Origin: Ignavibacteriota bacterium
GTDB lineage: Bacteria > Bacteroidota > Ignavibacteria > UBA10030
Assembly (NCBI GenBank): GCA_003170475.1
Contig: PMZI01000082.1
Span: 18,697-82,696, forward strand
DNA length: 64,000 nucleotides
Direction: 5' to 3'
Both the position numbers and the translations under genes were made by a program. Below are positions 46,951 to 56,722 of the stretch, piece by piece (position 1 is the stretch's first letter; the number at the start of each line of letters is the position of its first letter). A model generated the notes under the pieces. It worked only from the letters and a program-made list of their open reading frames with translations. It searched no databases and was not told the DNA's origin.

Positions 46951-47769
46951 CTATTTCAGCCAGGCTTCGTAAAGTTCTGTTCTCCGATTTGGAAGAAACA
47001 AGGTGCGCGCATGCGATTTCGGAATCAGGGTGAGATCAAGATCACAGGAGAGGATTTCCTCCGTTCCTTTCCCGGCACGCGCAACGACCGTGCCATCGGG
47101 ACAGCAAACGAAGGACTCGCCTGAAAATTCAAGTTTCTTTTCTTTTCCAACGCGGTTGCACAGCGCCGTGAAAAATCCGTTGTGAAAAGCGGCGACGCGC
47201 ATCTCCGCTTCGTAGAGCCCATCTGGCCACTCGTCGACTGCGCCGGCCTGCGGTATGATCACGACTTCCGCTCCGGCGAGCGCCAACGCACGCATGTACT
47301 CAGGGTAGTGGCGATCGTAACAAACGGCCACTCCGATCTTGCAAAAGCCAAGATCATAGACCGGGGCGCCGAGATTCCCCAGTGAGTAATATCCTCTTTC
47401 GTGGAAGCAAGCATAGTCGGGCACATGCACCATTCTTGTTTTCCCCAGCAGTTCGCCTGTGGAAGAAATAACCGGAGAAGAATCGTATGTCAGATCGCCA
47501 TCTCGCTCGAAAATGTTCAGAACGAAAGTGACTTCGTGCTTCCGCGCCAATGAGGCAAATGCTTCGGTTGCCGGACCCGGAATGGGTTCGGCAAGATCCG
47601 CGACAGTCCCTGACGCTCTATCTTGCGGGTAGAACGGTTCGAATGCCAGTTCGGCAAAACAGATGACCTGTGCCCCTTGTTGCGCGGCCTTCGCGGCGTT
47701 TTCAAGTCCCCGGGCGAGGTTTGCGGCCTTGTCTTTGGTGGCGCGTTGTTGGATAAGGGCGATTCTCAT
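46951..47769 (-). CDS. Nitrilase-superfamily carbon-nitrogen hydrolase
   Basis: E-K-C catalytic context CFAELAFEPFYP, KTRMVHVP, GVAVCYDRHYPEYMRALALAGAEVVIIPQA. Confidence 0.92.
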   Translation of the reverse strand: MRIALIQQRATKDKAANLARGLENAAKAAQQGAQVICFAELAFEPFYPQDRASGTVADLAEPIPGPATEAFASLARKHEVTFVLNIFERDGDLTYDSSPVISSTGELLGKTRMVHVPDYACFHERGYYSLGNLGAPVYDLGFCKIGVAVCYDRHYPEYMRALALAGAEVVIIPQAGAVDEWPDGLYEAEMRVAAFHNGFFTALCNRVGKEKKLEFSGESFVCCPDGTVVARAGKGTEEILSCDLDLTLIPKSHARTLFLPNRRTELYEAWLK

Positions 47770-47827
47770 GCGATGTCTTTGCCTTGTTCAAAAAGTGGAC
47801 AGCAATCTGAATATGTGCAGTGCATGC

Positions 47828-50800
47828 TCACTCCTCCCAGAAGAATTTTCCACGCTTCTGTGGATGATTCCCGATCTGATCCATCGTGCTGGCATCAAAC
47901 AACCGGCCGTTGATCATGACGTAATGAACAGAGTTGCTGTTGCGAATATTCTCAAGAGGATTCTTGTCCATCACCACGAGGTCGGCGAGCTTCCCCGATT
48001 CGAGAGATCCGAGATCTTTGTCAAGTCCGAGATAGGTTGCTCCGTTGATTGTCGCACAGTGGAGAGCTTGCATTGGCGTCATGCCGCCCAGTTGCAGCAT
48101 CCACAATTCCCAGTGCGCACCGAGTCCCTGAAGTTGTCCATGCGCTCCCAATTGAACGCTGCCTCCTGCATCGAGGACGCTCTTGAGAGTTTTCGACGTT
48201 TCGATGAAGGAGTAGTCATCATCGTTTGCCATGATGCGCCTGCGCGAACGTGAATCGACAACATCCCGGGGAGTAAACGTGAGCAGTCGCTCGTTCTCCC
48301 AGACCTTTGTATTTTGGTACCAATAGTTTTCGCCCATGATTCCGCCGTAGTGCACGATGAGTGTCGGTGTCAGTCCGGACTTTGATTTCGCAATCACTTG
48401 GATGGCATCATTATATAACGGGACCACTGGCATATTGTGCTCAATGCCTGTGTGACCGTCGAGCACCTGGTTCATATTCCAAAAGAAGGTCGAGCCACCC
48501 TCAGGAACGACCATCATCTTCAACGATCGCGCAGCTTCGATGATTTCCTGGCGCTGGTCCCGGCGCGGCTGGTTGTAGCTCTTGACCGAAAAGGCCCCTA
48601 CCGCTTTCATGCGACGAAGATGTGACATCGCATCCTCGAAGTTGTCGACGATGGCTTTGATGGAACCTTCTGCACCGTAGAGAACTGTTCCTGTAGAATA
48701 CAACCGCGGAGCGACCGTCAATCCTCCCTTGATCATTTCGGAGTTGGAGAAGACTGCCTCGGTAGTGGCGGATGGATCGTGCATCGTCGTGACGCCGTAG
48801 GCAAGGTTCGCGTAGAAACGCCAATTTGTCTGTGGTGTCCAACTTTCGAAATTGCCGTGAGCATGGACATCAACGATTCCGGGCATGATTGTCTTGCCGG
48901 TCACGTCAACGATATGGGTCCCCGGTGGAACCAGCGTGCTTGCTGATGTTCCGACCGTCTTGATGCGATTGCGTTCGATGAGAATGGTCGCATTGGGAAT
49001 GACTTCGTCCCCCTTCATCGTGATGACCGTCGCGCCAACAAGAGCAATAGAGCCCGTTGGATTGTCCGTGATCGCCTGAAACGCAATGTTCAATCCGGTC
49101 GTGTCCGGTTTCTCCTGCACACTGTCTTTTGCTCCCGGGACAAAGGTGAACGTGTTGCTCAGGTCGCGTGTATACAACTCCGGTCCGAGCGACCAGAAGA
49201 GCTTTTTGCTATCCTGAGACCAATTCAGGTATGTGCCCGCGTCCCGGGAAACCTTTTTCAGCGGATAGTCCGAAGATCCCGGTCCAATGTTCACGGCCTG
49301 ACCTGTCTTTGGGAAGACGGCGATGTAGGCGTTGAAGCGTTCGACCAGTGCAACCCATTCCTCGTCGGGGGAGGCGATGATCTGTTCTGCATTCTCTGAA
49401 AGCAGATGCACACGGCGTTGCTCACCACTCAATCCGATGCTGATCAGTGCGGTTTTCTCTCCTTCCGCGGAGAGCAAGAAAATTCTGTCACCGTTCTTGT
49501 TGAATACGGGACGTGAGCCCTCTTCGGTGATCAGGGTGGCCTTTCCCCCGTCTGACGTCATCCAGTAGATGCCTTGCTCCTTGCTATAGAGATTTCCGCG
49601 CAGACCGTCACCGCCTGTTTTGTGATAGACGATTCTCTTTCCGTCCCGCGAAAAGGAAGGTTCTTCGTACGTCCCCTTTGCGGAAGTCAGTTTCAGGGGG
49701 TTCCTTCCGTCGGACTGAACCTTCCAGATTGCTCCCAAGTCTGCGTCACTCCACGTCGTGTAGGTAATCCACTTTCCATCGGGCGAAAAGCCCGGAAACA
49801 TCTCAAGATTCTTCTCATCCTTCGTCAGACGCTTCGGAGTTCCGTCGGGGAGGGGGCGAACCCAGAGTTTGCCAAGTGAAGAGTAGATGACAGACTTCTG
49901 GTCGGGGGAGACGGTCACCCAACGGAGCATCTTCACACCAAATTTCTCCGGTGCGACTTCCTGCGGAAATCGAACAGCTTCGGCAATCGTTTGTTTCACT
50001 TTTGCTTTGAACGGAATCTCGGACGCCTGTTTCGTCTGAACATTGATCTTCCAGATTTTTCCTTTTGCCCAGATGATCAGGTTCTTGCCGTCGGGTGTCC
50101 ATGAAAATCCCGGGTACACTCCAAAGATTGCCCATGCTTCTTGCTGATCATGGTTCAATCGGTCGAAGAGTGGTGTTTCCTTTCCGCTTTCCATATCGTG
50201 GAGGTAGAGGACGGTGTTCAGTCGCACCCGCCGTACGAATGCGATGGTCTTTCCATCGGGTGAGACCTGCGGACGAGCCGATCCTCCGGCGCCACTGATG
50301 TATTGCTCGGTCTTTCCGGTGGTGCGATCCAGTCGTTGAATAGCATAAATTACGCCATAAGGGTCCCTGTTGTATTCGAAGTCTCCGCCTCCGCTCACAT
50401 CCTCACTATAGTAGAGATAGCGTCCATCGGGAGAAACACACGGTTCGCCGGCATCTTGCTGCCAGTTTCGCCGCTTCGTAAGCTGCAATCCGCCCCCGCC
50501 TCCGATATGATAGAGCCACATCTCTCCGGCGCCGAGAGATCGTGTATTCCGGTAGTGTTTTCGTCCAACGAGATAGAGCCCATCGGTCGTCCAGACGGGA
50601 TTGTTGACCTGCCGCTCTTTTTCTTTCGTAATCTGTTTCAGATTTTTTCCATCAATGTCCATGATCCAGAGATTGTCCAGTCCGTCCCTATCGCTCGTGA
50701 AGGCGATCTTCTTGCCATCAGGACTAAAGCGAGGTTGCACGTCGTAAGCCGGCCCGCCGGTGAGTAATTTCGCATCGCCGCCGGTCGACGGCATGAGATA

Positions 50801-51013
50801 GATATCGCCGAGTAGATCGAAAACGATCCACTTTCCGTCGGGGCTCACATCCACCGCCATCCATGTTCCTTCGGTGGTCTCGAACTCAACGTCTGACGAG
50901 GGGCCGTGCTTGGCGTTGACGTCCCACTTGTTTTCAGTCTGCTTCGCAGCCTGTCCAAAAACAATGCTTGCACTGAGGAGAAACATGAAGAAAGAACTTA
51001 GAATGCTGCGCAT
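47828..51013 (-). CDS. Amidohydrolase fused to TolB/PD40-type beta-propeller (secreted)
   Basis: N-terminal PD40 repeats (FSPDGKKIAFTSDRDGLDNLWIMD etc.); C-terminal TGKTIMPGIVDVHAHG, LGSLESGKLADLVVMDKNPLENI. Confidence 0.9.
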   Translation of the reverse strand: MRSILSSFFMFLLSASIVFGQAAKQTENKWDVNAKHGPSSDVEFETTEGTWMAVDVSPDGKWIVFDLLGDIYLMPSTGGDAKLLTGGPAYDVQPRFSPDGKKIAFTSDRDGLDNLWIMDIDGKNLKQITKEKERQVNNPVWTTDGLYLVGRKHYRNTRSLGAGEMWLYHIGGGGGLQLTKRRNWQQDAGEPCVSPDGRYLYYSEDVSGGGDFEYNRDPYGVIYAIQRLDRTTGKTEQYISGAGGSARPQVSPDGKTIAFVRRVRLNTVLYLHDMESGKETPLFDRLNHDQQEAWAIFGVYPGFSWTPDGKNLIIWAKGKIWKINVQTKQASEIPFKAKVKQTIAEAVRFPQEVAPEKFGVKMLRWVTVSPDQKSVIYSSLGKLWVRPLPDGTPKRLTKDEKNLEMFPGFSPDGKWITYTTWSDADLGAIWKVQSDGRNPLKLTSAKGTYEEPSFSRDGKRIVYHKTGGDGLRGNLYSKEQGIYWMTSDGGKATLITEEGSRPVFNKNGDRIFLLSAEGEKTALISIGLSGEQRRVHLLSENAEQIIASPDEEWVALVERFNAYIAVFPKTGQAVNIGPGSSDYPLKKVSRDAGTYLNWSQDSKKLFWSLGPELYTRDLSNTFTFVPGAKDSVQEKPDTTGLNIAFQAITDNPTGSIALVGATVITMKGDEVIPNATILIERNRIKTVGTSASTLVPPGTHIVDVTGKTIMPGIVDVHAHGNFESWTPQTNWRFYANLAYGVTTMHDPSATTEAVFSNSEMIKGGLTVAPRLYSTGTVLYGAEGSIKAIVDNFEDAMSHLRRMKAVGAFSVKSYNQPRRDQRQEIIEAARSLKMMVVPEGGSTFFWNMNQVLDGHTGIEHNMPVVPLYNDAIQVIAKSKSGLTPTLIVHYGGIMGENYWYQNTKVWENERLLTFTPRDVVDSRSRRRIMANDDDYSFIETSKTLKSVLDAGGSVQLGAHGQLQGLGAHWELWMLQLGGMTPMQALHCATINGATYLGLDKDLGSLESGKLADLVVMDKNPLENIRNSNSVHYVMINGRLFDASTMDQIGNHPQKRGKFFWEE

Positions 51014-51425
51014 TGCGGTGCTCCTTCGGAAGGTCATGGGTGAGCGATCTCTTGAGCCCAAACAGGGTGATTCGACAAGGTAGCAAGAATGAGGAAAAAG
51101 GAAAAGGAGCAAACAGCAGCAATAGGCAGAGAGCAGATCGCACTTGGAGATCGTGACAAAGGAGAGGCCGCGATGCGTGCTCGGGTCATCGATGAAAATG
51201 GGTCGTCATCGACTGAAGTCGACGCCTTTGCAGATGCAAAACCCTTCGGGTTTTATAGAAATCGAGCCGTCCCCGCCAGACCGCGAGACGGCTGGCGATT
51301 TATCGGATGGCGAGGGAAAGCCGTTCTTCTGCGAGTTGCTGGCGCCAACCGTTCCCTCTGTCCTTTCAATGAGGTTTTTCCTATTTTCCGACTACTCTTT
51401 TTCATCGTCCATTTTGCATTGACCT

Positions 51426-52535
51426 ATGGCTGATTTTGAAATAGCTGTTATCGGAGCAGGTGTTGTCGGACTCGCAATCGCCGCCCGGCTCTCGGAGAAG
51501 CACAAGAACCTCGTGATTCTTGAAAAGAACGAGAAATACGGAATGGAAACCTCGAGCCGGAATAGCGAGGTAATTCATGCCGGGATCTATTATAAGCCGG
51601 GTTCTTTGAAGGCGACGCTGTGCGTGGAAGGGCGGGAGGAGCTCTACAGGATTTGTCGAAAGCACAACGTCGGACACAAGCAGATCACAAAAATCGTTAC
51701 CGCTACGAACGAGAGCGAATTAATGGTCCTTGAGGCGACGTACGCCAATGGAAGGGAGAACGGGGTCCCGCTTGAGATATTGACGAAACAGCAGACGCTC
51801 GCTCTGGAGCCGCACATCAATACCGTCGGTTCGATTTTCTCACCGACGACCGGCATCGTCAGTGCCCACGAATTGATGGATTGCTACTATCATCTCGCAG
51901 TGAGCAATGGAGTGACGGTTCAGCATCACTGTGAGGTGGTGGGAATCGAAAGGCGCGGCGGAGAGTATGCGATTACGGTGGACGAAGGCGGGCAGCGTTC
52001 GGTCGTTACGAGTGAAAAAATCATCAACTCCGCTGGTCTCTATTCGGACAAAGTCGCTCAGATGGCCGGCATCGATATCGACAAAGCCGGATATCGGATG
52101 GTGTTCGCGAAGGGTTCCTATTTTTCTGTGGCTTCTACGAAAGCTAAACTGGTTTCACGCCTCGTCTATCCCGTGCCGCACAAAGAGACGCTTGGCGTTC
52201 ACGTCGTGCTTGACCTCGGCGGTCGGCTTAGGATGGGACCCGACACCGAGTACATGGATGAGCTCAACTGCGACTACTCAGTCGCAGAGTCGAAACGAAA
52301 CGTGTTTGCCGAGTCCGTCCGCCGGATTCTTCCCGCCATTGCCGATGAAGACCTGGCACCAGACATGAGCGGCATACGACCCAAGCTCCAACGCAGGGGA
52401 GAAGATGAAAAAGACTGGATCATTGTGCATGAAGCGCAGAGGGGATTGGAGGGGTTCTACAACTTGATCGGAATGGAGTCACCGGCACTGACAGCTTCTG
52501 CGGCAATAGCGAAGCACGTGGAAGGCATTCTTTGA
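51426..52535 (+). CDS. lhgO: L-2-hydroxyglutarate oxidase-like FAD-dependent oxidoreductase
   Basis: IAVIGAGVVGLAIAARL, SSRNSEVIHAGIYYKPGSLKATLCVEGR, GIVSAHELMDCY, NLIGMESPALTASAAIA. Confidence 0.85.
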   Translation: MADFEIAVIGAGVVGLAIAARLSEKHKNLVILEKNEKYGMETSSRNSEVIHAGIYYKPGSLKATLCVEGREELYRICRKHNVGHKQITKIVTATNESELMVLEATYANGRENGVPLEILTKQQTLALEPHINTVGSIFSPTTGIVSAHELMDCYYHLAVSNGVTVQHHCEVVGIERRGGEYAITVDEGGQRSVVTSEKIINSAGLYSDKVAQMAGIDIDKAGYRMVFAKGSYFSVASTKAKLVSRLVYPVPHKETLGVHVVLDLGGRLRMGPDTEYMDELNCDYSVAESKRNVFAESVRRILPAIADEDLAPDMSGIRPKLQRRGEDEKDWIIVHEAQRGLEGFYNLIGMESPALTASAAIAKHVEGIL

Positions 52536-52743
52536 CAGCTCAGAACTCTTGCGCGGATTTTTGAATGCGATGATCCAACCCTGATTGGCTCCTGCTTTTA
52601 TGACTTTTCCTGCCATAGATTCTTCGAACGCTTCTGCGTTCCTCCCTTTGAACTCTATTGTGCACGTCCCCTCTCGAAGCAGGAGGAGGCACCCCGTTCA
52701 TTCCTGAGATAGTTCGACGGGGTGGCATTTCTTCATAGTTCGA

Positions 52744-52764
52744 TTATATTGTAGCACGATATAA
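52744..52764. promoter_or_regulatory. Candidate MarR-type operator
   Basis: TTATATTGT-AGC-ACGATATAA, 8/9 arm match, 48 nt upstream of the MarR-type gene; overlaps a TATAAT hexamer. Confidence 0.4.
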
Positions 52765-52811
52765 TTGGCAACCATGGTGACCCGCACGTTCCATTCTGAA
52801 AGATTGAAGCT

Positions 52812-53348
52812 ATGGCCAAAAAAAGTGTCACGGCTCGCGCAGAGCGAATCGTCAGACTTCTGCCCGGGATCATGAGGTCAATTGCCCGCTGGCATAACAA
52901 TCGGATGATCATGGGCATCACCGAAAGCGGACGGATGGATCGGCCCGTCGGTGATGTGAAGATTCAGGGGGGCAAGGGGTTGAAGCTGACGTTGAATCAG
53001 TACCAGGCACTCGTCACAATTCGGGAATTGGGCGAGTGCTCGGTGAATGATCTCGCTGACAAACTCGGCATTGCCCAGAGCACGACGTCTCAGCTTGTCG
53101 ATCGATTGGTCAAGAGCGGCTGCGTCAGCAGGGAAACATTTGCCGATGATCGCAGAAGGATGGTTGTGGCGCTCAGCAAATCGGGCGAACAAATGATAGA
53201 ACGCAGAAAACAATCGCTCCTCAAAGCATATGCTCACATCCTCCTGATGCTGGATGAGAATGATCAGAATATGCTCGAAGAGGCATTCGAAAAGTTCTAT
53301 CGGATTGCCGCGAAATTGAGTCTGTGGCCGAAAAAGCGCCGACATTGA
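52812..53348 (+). CDS. MarR family transcriptional regulator
   Basis: LTLNQYQALVTIRELGECSVNDLADKLGIAQSTTSQLVDRLVKSGCVSRETFADDRRRMVVALSKSG wHTH. Confidence 0.92.
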   Translation: MAKKSVTARAERIVRLLPGIMRSIARWHNNRMIMGITESGRMDRPVGDVKIQGGKGLKLTLNQYQALVTIRELGECSVNDLADKLGIAQSTTSQLVDRLVKSGCVSRETFADDRRRMVVALSKSGEQMIERRKQSLLKAYAHILLMLDENDQNMLEEAFEKFYRIAAKLSLWPKKRRH

Positions 53349-53384
53349 CAAAAAGACTTTCCTTTCCTCTTTCTGGAGATTGTT

Positions 53385-54554
53385 TTGACGATCCTCCTCA
53401 TCACAGTATTTGTCTTTGTCCTTTACCTCGTCTATGAGAGAGTTGTTCTCGATCGGCTGAGGAAATCCATTCCGCTCGTCATCACCGTCACCGGTACGCG
53501 CGGGAAATCGACAGTCGTCCGCCTGCTCGCCTCGATCCTTCGAGAAAACGGTGGCGTCGTGCTGGCGAAATCCACCGGCTCACAGGCGCAATATGTTCTG
53601 CCTGATGGTACTGTGGAAGATGTTGCCCGCCGCGGATTGGTGTCTATTCTCGAACAGAAGAAAGCCCTCAAGAAAGCCGTGATTCTCAAGGCAGACTGCC
53701 TTGTTGCTGAGATCATGAGCATCCGGCCGGAGAACCATCTCGTCGAATCACAGCGTATCCTCAAGCCAAATATGGTTATTCTGACGAACGTTCGGAAAGA
53801 TCACACGGATGCAATGGGAGAGAGGGAAGATGACATCGCCCGGGTTCTCAATCTCGATTTTCCCAAGGGCGCGGCGGTCTATGTGTCCCAGGATTCCCAA
53901 CAGTATATCGATGAAGAAATCGTTCAGACGCGTTCGTTGCAGCTCAGAGTGGTTCCGCGTACTTCGATGCTTTCTCCGGCCGATCCGAAGTCTCCTCTTC
54001 CGAGAAACGAGTTTTCAGAAAACCTGGATCTCGTCGCCGCTGTAGCGCGAGGACTGAACATCGAAGACGCGGTCATTGTGCGGGGAATACAAAATGCAAT
54101 CCACGATATAGGTCGATTTACGATCTGGAGCCTGCAACTGAATGGAAAAAAGATCTTCGCGGTCAATGCCTTCGCAGCCAATGATCCGGACTCCACACTC
54201 AAGGTGCTTGCAAAAACTCATGAGTTGCTTGCAGGCAAACCGCGGGCGTTTACAGGACTGTTGAATCTGCGCGCCGACCGCCCCGAGAGGACGTTACAGT
54301 GGATCGAAGCGCTGAACTCGGGGGTGGCGAAGGAATTTTCTCAGCTGTATGTTCTCGGCGGGCACGCAAACGTCGTGAAGCGGAAAATTGACAAGACACT
54401 AACCGTCGCGTCGAAGTCTCCGGACACTGTAACCCAGACCATCGCTGAACATATGGAAGAGGACGAAGTTCTTTTCGGGTTCGGCAATATCCGGGGCGCC
54501 GGAGAACAACTTGTCGAATACTGGCGGCGGGAAGGAAAAGAATATGGAATATGA
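53385..54554 (+). CDS. pgsB: Poly-gamma-glutamate synthase PgsB-like Mur-ligase (TTG start)
   Basis: N-terminal TM; VTGTRGKSTVVRLLASILRENGG P-loop; MVILTNVRKDHTDAMG; FGFGNIRGAGEQLVEYW. Confidence 0.92.
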   Translation: MTILLITVFVFVLYLVYERVVLDRLRKSIPLVITVTGTRGKSTVVRLLASILRENGGVVLAKSTGSQAQYVLPDGTVEDVARRGLVSILEQKKALKKAVILKADCLVAEIMSIRPENHLVESQRILKPNMVILTNVRKDHTDAMGEREDDIARVLNLDFPKGAAVYVSQDSQQYIDEEIVQTRSLQLRVVPRTSMLSPADPKSPLPRNEFSENLDLVAAVARGLNIEDAVIVRGIQNAIHDIGRFTIWSLQLNGKKIFAVNAFAANDPDSTLKVLAKTHELLAGKPRAFTGLLNLRADRPERTLQWIEALNSGVAKEFSQLYVLGGHANVVKRKIDKTLTVASKSPDTVTQTIAEHMEEDEVLFGFGNIRGAGEQLVEYWRREGKEYGI

Positions 54555-54981
54555 ACTCATTTTCGTCGCATTGCTCGCTTCGCTGCTCTTCATCGGAGTG
54601 ACAGGGTTTTATCCGGGAGGAATCATTGTTCCAAGCTACCTCGTCCTCTTCATCCATCAACCCGGACGTCTTCTCGGGACTCTCATCGCAGCACTGCTGA
54701 CGTACCTCTGTTACAAACTCCTCTCCCGCTATCTTATCATCTTCGGAAGACGGATATTTGTGTTCATGGTGCTGGTCGGCGCGTTATGGACGTTCTGCTG
54801 GATGCAGGTGGTTCCGATCCTCTCGCCGGGTTCACTCGAATTCAGAGTCATCGGATGGGTCATCCCGGGTCTCATCGCGAACAACTTTGAGAAACAAGGC
54901 ATCGTTTCCACGACGGCATCGCTCGTCACAGTGACCGTCACTGTTTATCTTCTCGGCCGGCTTTTAGGATTGGTTGCGTAG
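54544..54981 (+). CDS. pgsC: Poly-gamma-glutamate biosynthesis protein PgsC-like
   Basis: Multi-TM protein with TGFYPGGIIVPSYLVLF and GWVIPGLIANNFEKQG; overlaps the pgsB end by 11 nt. Confidence 0.9.
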   Translation: MEYELIFVALLASLLFIGVTGFYPGGIIVPSYLVLFIHQPGRLLGTLIAALLTYLCYKLLSRYLIIFGRRIFVFMVLVGALWTFCWMQVVPILSPGSLEFRVIGWVIPGLIANNFEKQGIVSTTASLVTVTVTVYLLGRLLGLVA

Positions 54982-54983
54982 GC

Positions 54984-56105
54984 ATGGTAAGACTCTTCGA
55001 TCAGTTCAGGATGATATTTCCCGATCCGAAAGTGCAGGGACTGGTTCTCTGTGCTCTCGTGAGCACTGCGATGGTTGGTGTTGTGCTCTCATTGGATCCG
55101 GCTCCTCGCGGTGGGAACATTGAGCGGAAGGTCGCTGCTTCCGAGTCGATGGAACTGGCCATCAAAGCATTGCGCGAGAACTACCTCTCCCGCGGATTTC
55201 AATTCGACGATACCGTAGATCCGAATCACACTGCACTCGTGGGGGTTGAGTATTCAGACATGGTGACGACACTTGGGAGCGCTGATGCAAAGAGGTCAAC
55301 GACCAATCCAAACGTTGCAGGGCTTGTCGTGCAGCTCCTCATCGAAGCCGGCGTGAAGCAAGGCGATACCATAGCAGTCGGATGTTCCGGATCGTTTCCG
55401 GCGCTTGCGGTTGCGACGCTTGCTGCAACTAAAACTCTGGGTGTGCATCCGGTGATAGTCCTTTCTCTCGGATCTTCTTCTTTTGGTGCAGACAGGGTTG
55501 ACTGGACGCTTCTGGATATCCTGGGATTGTTAAAGAGCAAACATCTGGTGGATGTGTCGTTTGCGGGAGTTTCGTTGGGCGGAGCCGCTGATGTTGGAAA
55601 TGACTTTGAGCCGGAAACGAGAAAAATGCTCGCCGAGAAGATGAACCTTTCCGGAATCCCGATTATCAACGAACCGGATCTTGTGCGAAACGTTGCCAGG
55701 AGAATGGGAATCTACTTTGGCGCAACGGGGGCAAGAGGAATTGCAGCCTTTGTCAATATTGGAGGAAGTCAGGCCGACCTTGGAATAGATCCAATCATCT
55801 TGAAGCTCGAACCGGGTGTCAACCGACAAATCACATTGCCGGAGAAAGAGGAGAGGTACGGTGTTGTTTTTGCGATGGCCAAGCGCCATATTCCAGTGGT
55901 ACACCTTCTGCATATCAAAGGGCTCATGTTGAAATACGGGCTCCCGTGGGATCCGACCCCCTTGCCGAGTGTCTCGGCAGAAGACGTCTCACAACCCCAC
56001 TCGGCACTGAATGCCTCTCTGGTTGCAGCCATGAGTCTCTATTTCTTTCTCATCCTCATGATTTTCATCTTGTACAGAAGAAAGTTGTTGCGAACATCAT
56101 CCTGA
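54984..56105 (+). CDS. pgsW: Poly-gamma-glutamate system protein (PgsW-like)
   Basis: N- and C-terminal TMs; IAVGCSGSFPALAVATLAATKTLGVHPVIVLSLGSSSFGADRVDWTLLDI; 2 nt after pgsC. Confidence 0.8.
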   Translation: MVRLFDQFRMIFPDPKVQGLVLCALVSTAMVGVVLSLDPAPRGGNIERKVAASESMELAIKALRENYLSRGFQFDDTVDPNHTALVGVEYSDMVTTLGSADAKRSTTNPNVAGLVVQLLIEAGVKQGDTIAVGCSGSFPALAVATLAATKTLGVHPVIVLSLGSSSFGADRVDWTLLDILGLLKSKHLVDVSFAGVSLGGAADVGNDFEPETRKMLAEKMNLSGIPIINEPDLVRNVARRMGIYFGATGARGIAAFVNIGGSQADLGIDPIILKLEPGVNRQITLPEKEERYGVVFAMAKRHIPVVHLLHIKGLMLKYGLPWDPTPLPSVSAEDVSQPHSALNASLVAAMSLYFFLILMIFILYRRKLLRTSS

Positions 56106-56116
56106 AGGAGTCGATC

Positions 56117-56719
56117 ATGAAATATGTGTCGTTCATTCTCTTGCTTGTAGTCGCTGCGGGATTGGTCTGGTCTCCGGCCGCGGCGCAAAAGCAGCAAGTA
56201 AAACTCGAACAGCCCGTCCTTCTGACATCCTGCGGCCAAAGCCCCGGGCCGCTCAAGATCAAAGTGTTCTTCGGAAGACTCGGGATCGACTATGTCTACA
56301 ATGTGCAAGCTGCGGCCGGCGACATCATTGCAAAGAAAAAGGAAGGCAAGCCGTTCAAGTCTCTGATCATTGTGGTTGGAGCAAGTCTGAAGGGAATGGG
56401 AGCGGCAAAGGTCTCGATCGAAGAAGAAATTGATCGGACGAAAAAGCTGATCGCGGAAGCCCGGAAGCAGGGGATGAAGGTGGTTGGTTCGCACGTTGAA
56501 GGCATGGAGCGTCGTGCTCAGGGAGCGGCTCCCGGCGATAACTCCGACGAACAGTCGATTGATGCCGTTTGTCCGCAGTCAGACATTATGGTCGTTCGCA
56601 AAGACGGTGACGAAGACAAGCGGTTCACGACGATCTCGACGGGAAAGAAAATTCCGTTGGTGCTGTTTGAAAAGAACATGGAACTATCAGATGTTCTGAA
56701 AAATCTCTATCAGAAGTAA
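56117..56719 (+). CDS. DUF6305-like secreted protein
   Basis: Signal peptide MKYVSFILLLVVAAGLVWSPAAAQ; VLLTSCGQSPGPLKIKVFFGRLGIDY...VGASLKGMGAAKVSIEEEIDRTKKLIAEARKQG. Confidence 0.65.
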   Translation: MKYVSFILLLVVAAGLVWSPAAAQKQQVKLEQPVLLTSCGQSPGPLKIKVFFGRLGIDYVYNVQAAAGDIIAKKKEGKPFKSLIIVVGASLKGMGAAKVSIEEEIDRTKKLIAEARKQGMKVVGSHVEGMERRAQGAAPGDNSDEQSIDAVCPQSDIMVVRKDGDEDKRFTTISTGKKIPLVLFEKNMELSDVLKNLYQK

Positions 56720-56722
56720 ACT

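Noticed and set aside
51238-51254. AAAACCCTTCGGGTTTT hairpin as terminator
   Set aside because: Small stem with 3-nt loop in an AT-rich setting between divergent genes; not clearly positioned to terminate either
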